A stretch of 64,000 bases of DNA from a virus. Position numbers and translations under genes: made by a program. The stretch is taken from positions 1 to 64,000 of the IMG/VR virus record IMGVR_UViG_3300031715_000001, one strand, 5' to 3'. The notes below the pieces were generated by a model. It had not been told where the DNA came from and searched no databases. It saw only the letters and a list, made by a program, of their open reading frames with translations. Of the stretch, positions 61,936 to 64,000 are shown one piece after another. How positions within the stretch are numbered: the first letter of the stretch is position 1; each line of letters starts with the position of its first letter.

Positions 61936-62037
61936 CTCCCACGTGCCCGTCGGCATCGAGCGAAGACGGGTCCCCGTACTTATCCGCAGGATAAGGCCGG
62001 GTATCCAGGATGCGAGTGGACGAGGGCACGAAACGCA
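61936..62037 (+). repeat. Family A palindromic element, copy 29 (medium form)
   Basis: CTCCCACGTGCCCGTCGGCA, CTTATCCGCAGGATAAG (perfect inner hairpin), GTATCCAGGATGCGAGTGGA and GGGCACGAAACG. Antisense to genes. Confidence 0.85.
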
Positions 62038-62055
62038 CGATAGCCTCAATTCCAT

Positions 62056-64000
62056 TTAACAACCACTTGAGCTAATTAAGAGCCCAAATGTGAAATTCAT
62101 AGAGCAACTTCCATTAACTACTGTCTTGCTGGCTCCCGCACCACTCGGAGTCTGGTATCCGATGTTGGTGAAGAAACCATTCACGCCGTCCATGGTGGCT
62201 TTCACATTTCCTGATGCATCCGTGGCCGCGCATTGCCCGGCTCCGCTCAATCCACCTCGCGAGCCGGCATCGCACCACACCACTAGTTCGCCGCCAGCGC
62301 TATAGCCCGAAAACGAGTAAGGCGCCGTCGCGCTGCTCACCCAATTCCCATAGGCCGCTGTGTAGGTATTTCCGCGGTGATGGTCCGCGTTGTCGATCAC
62401 GTTCGCCCCGCCGACCTGGAAGGCTCCCGAGGTGTTCGATACACTCACCGCTCCATTTCCCGTTACCCAAAAAGCGAAATTCGAGTTCGAGAATGTGAAT
62501 AAGCCACCTGTGTTGTTGGCCGTCATCTGCAGGAACTGAACACTGTTCGCGGTCCCGATCTGCTGCGGCAACGTTAAAGCTACGGTTGACCCGGAGGGTG
62601 TAACGGTGATCGCGTTCGGCTGCGCGCCATTTGTGATCGTCAGCGTACCGAGGTTGTTCCAGGCGGTCCCGTTGAAGACTTTTTCCTGAGCCGCGCCGTT
62701 ATCCCAGTACATCGCCCCTGCGGCGAAGGTGTCGCCCGTGGTCAAGGTCGGAGTTCCCGAGGAATTTCCGGTCTGGATGTAATGAGCGGCGCTGAAGCTC
62801 AAGGCCGTCATTCCGGCGTCGACCGCTTGGACGGCATCGAACCGGGTATTGGTCCCGAAGGGAAGTACTTTGAATCCGTTGTCTGATTGCACGTAGCCGC
62901 CGGCTACCGTGATGGCTTGATTCGATCCCGTTCCGTGAACGGTCAGCGTATTGATGGAATTCTGCCAGGTCAGGTTGGCGCTACCACCGAAGATTCCGGC
63001 GTTGTTGTATTGCAGGTTCGTATCGGCGCCCGCCGGTGTTCCGCCCCCTCCGCCTCCCCCGGAAAGCGCTACCCAGGCCGTTCCGTTGTAGTATTTTTCG
63101 ACACAAGGGCTTACGCTCGTATCGCAGAACATCATGCCCTGGTTCAAATTGTCGCCTGGAGTAATGGGCGCGGATCCGCCGCCCGATCCGGGAGGACCGC
63201 TCGAAAATCCGGTGGTGATGTAATTGGCGGCAGTGAAGCTCGATGCCTTCATTCCGGCGGGAGTGATGATGGAATCGTAGCGCGTGGCAAGACCGAAGGG
63301 AACTGCGAAACCCCAGTCGGAGGTTACTAGGCCGGTTTGGACCTCCAGGGCCGGGATACCGGGACCGCCGGCGTTCCCGACTACATGCAAAATCTGGTTG
63401 GTATTGTCCCACCAGAAATTGGCGCTTCCGGCGAAAGAGCCCGCGCTATTGAACTGAACGTTGGTTGTCGCGCCACCCGGCGAAGTAGCGCCGCCCGAGG
63501 CCAGATTCACCCAGGCTGAGCCGTTATAGAGTTTCTCCTGGCAGGGTGAGCTGCCGGTATCGCAATACATCGTTCCGGCGTGCGGAAAGCCAGGCTCGCT
63601 GCCCGTGGCTGGAGGCGCTCCGGACGAGGCCCCGGTTTCAATGTAGTTCAAAGCTGTGACGCTGGTTGCGAGCACCCCCGTGCCTATTGCGCTGATCGCG
63701 CTGTAGCCGGCGCTGGTTCCGTTCACCAGGAATCCGTAATCGGAGCTCACGGAGGCCTTTGAGACTACGAGGGACGCAGGCGCGAGGCCCAGGCCCGTAA
63801 AGGTCCCGGATATATGCACAACCTGATTGGTGTTGTCCCACCAGAAATTGGCGCTGCCCGCCAGCGCGCCCGCATTGTTGTACTGGACGCTGGTCGTCGG
63901 GCCGCCGGGCGTCCCCCCTCCGCCGCCTCCACCTCCACCGCCCGGAGCGAATACAAGATTGCCCGCGCCATCGGAGGTCAGCGCGCCCGCCGCGTCCTGT
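62056..64000 (-). CDS. Tail-fibre-like protein with repeated QxNxAGxxxGSAN modules (5' end outside window)
   Basis: The frame stays open to the window edge, so the N-terminus lies beyond 64000. Three modules of about 150-190 residues each begin TxxQ(Y/F)N(N/S)AGxxxGSAN followed by W(D/Q)N: TSVQYNNAGALAGSAN, TNVQFNSAGSFAGSAN, TNLQYNNAGIFGGSAN. Each ends with a Gly-rich hinge (SGGGGGGG) and a phrase such as GxMYCDTGxSPCxEKxYNGxAWV. This is a classic repeated tail-fibre shaft. The C-terminus resembles a fibre tip. Its stop is followed at once by an ATG at 62055. Confidence 0.75.
   Translation of the reverse strand, partial: QDAAGALTSDGAGNLVFAPGGGGGGGGGGTPGGPTTSVQYNNAGALAGSANFWWDNTNQVVHISGTFTGLGLAPASLVVSKASVSSDYGFLVNGTSAGYSAISAIGTGVLATSVTALNYIETGASSGAPPATGSEPGFPHAGTMYCDTGSSPCQEKLYNGSAWVNLASGGATSPGGATTNVQFNSAGSFAGSANFWWDNTNQILHVVGNAGGPGIPALEVQTGLVTSDWGFAVPFGLATRYDSIITPAGMKASSFTAANYITTGFSSGPPGSGGGSAPITPGDNLNQGMMFCDTSVSPCVEKYYNGTAWVALSGGGGGGGTPAGADTNLQYNNAGIFGGSANLTWQNSINTLTVHGTGSNQAITVAGGYVQSDNGFKVLPFGTNTRFDAVQAVDAGMTALSFSAAHYIQTGNSSGTPTLTTGDTFAAGAMYWDNGAAQEKVFNGTAWNNLGTLTITNGAQPNAITVTPSGSTVALTLPQQIGTANSVQFLQMTANNTGGLFTFSNSNFAFWVTGNGAVSVSNTSGAFQVGGANVIDNADHHRGNTYTAAYGNWVSSATAPYSFSGYSAGGELVVWCDAGSRGGLSGAGQCAATDASGNVKATMDGVNGFFTNIGYQTPSGAGASKTVVNGSCSMNFTFGLLISSSGC

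Noticed and set aside
1871-62037. Family A as a CRISPR array or type I-C-like repeats (GCGCCC...GAAAC resemblance)
   Set aside because: Copies are dispersed kilobases apart, in both orientations, with variable stems. There is no repeat-spacer periodicity and no cas gene.
1871-62037. Family A as intrinsic terminators
   Set aside because: No T-tract follows the stem in either orientation; the 3' flank is GARACGG.
1-64000. Terminase, portal, major capsid or rRNA genes
   Set aside because: No sequence with the corresponding motifs (Walker A/B plus nuclease of large terminase, HK97-like capsid patterns, rRNA cores) was recognised.

Overview
The window looks like the interior of a temperate phage or prophage-like replicon of a GC-rich, secretion-rich bacterium, most plausibly an Acidobacteriota (Solibacter/Bryobacter-like) host. 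That host is an inference from the PEP-CTERM protein, the many secreted proteins whose signal peptides end just before Gln, and the style of the phage hypotheticals. Phage character rests on Gp157-like and Gp37/Gp68-like proteins, a tyrosine integrase, a serine recombinase, a peptidoglycan amidase, two methyltransferase loci, HNH nucleases, an ABA-sandwich protein and tail-fibre-like proteins. No terminase, portal or major capsid gene is visible, so the virion core lies outside the window or is absent.

Layout. 0-1 kb: Gp157-like and PilZ genes (+). 1-2.8 kb: LuxR-type/ECF sigma pair and a serine recombinase (-). 2.9-3.4 kb: two small + genes. 3.4-10.6 kb (-, except one gene at 8.9 kb): small membrane proteins, a papain-fold protein with a tail domain shared by its two downstream neighbours, a lysis module around an amidase, and a NusG/UpxY-like factor. 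10.9-13.6 kb: two sigma-like genes (one with an ACG in place of its start codon) and an XRE regulator. 13.6-14.8 kb: a TnpB. 14.9-30.3 kb (-): a long train of small phage genes, mostly coupled by ATGA overlaps, with Gp37/Gp68, ASCH, HNH, two methyltransferase loci and a replication-type winged-helix protein. 30.4-33.9 kb: a tRNA-Lys 5' half, repeated TGACCCCG sites, an integrase-arm/nuclease fusion, integrase, radical-SAM protein and an excisionase-like HTH. 34-36 kb: a divergent switch region. 36.4-41.8 kb: zinc-ribbon and HNH genes, a gene broken by in-frame TGA, and a second TnpB-like protein lacking the RuvC-II Glu. 41.9-44.7 kb (+): basic and secreted proteins including PEP-CTERM. 44.7-64 kb (-): a large operon of exported tail-fibre or beta-helix-like proteins, interrupted by an endonuclease VII-like gene on the + strand.

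The most unusual feature is a dispersed family of palindromic elements (family A). I found 29 copies by eye, in both orientations. The stem sequence differs between copies while pairing is kept, the loop holds a CAG, and flanks are constant. Some copies carry long inserted arms. At least nine lie in frame inside coding sequence, which recalls Rickettsia palindromic elements. Three smaller repeat families (B, C, D) accompany it. The second striking locus is a pair of superimposed reading frames of about 1.48 kb at 27.3-28.8 kb whose start codons overlap (ATGTG) and whose stops lie 11 bp apart: one is a C5-cytosine methyltransferase, the other a WxTPxxxD-repeat protein of a type seen in phages.

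All family names come from reading motifs by eye; no database search was possible.
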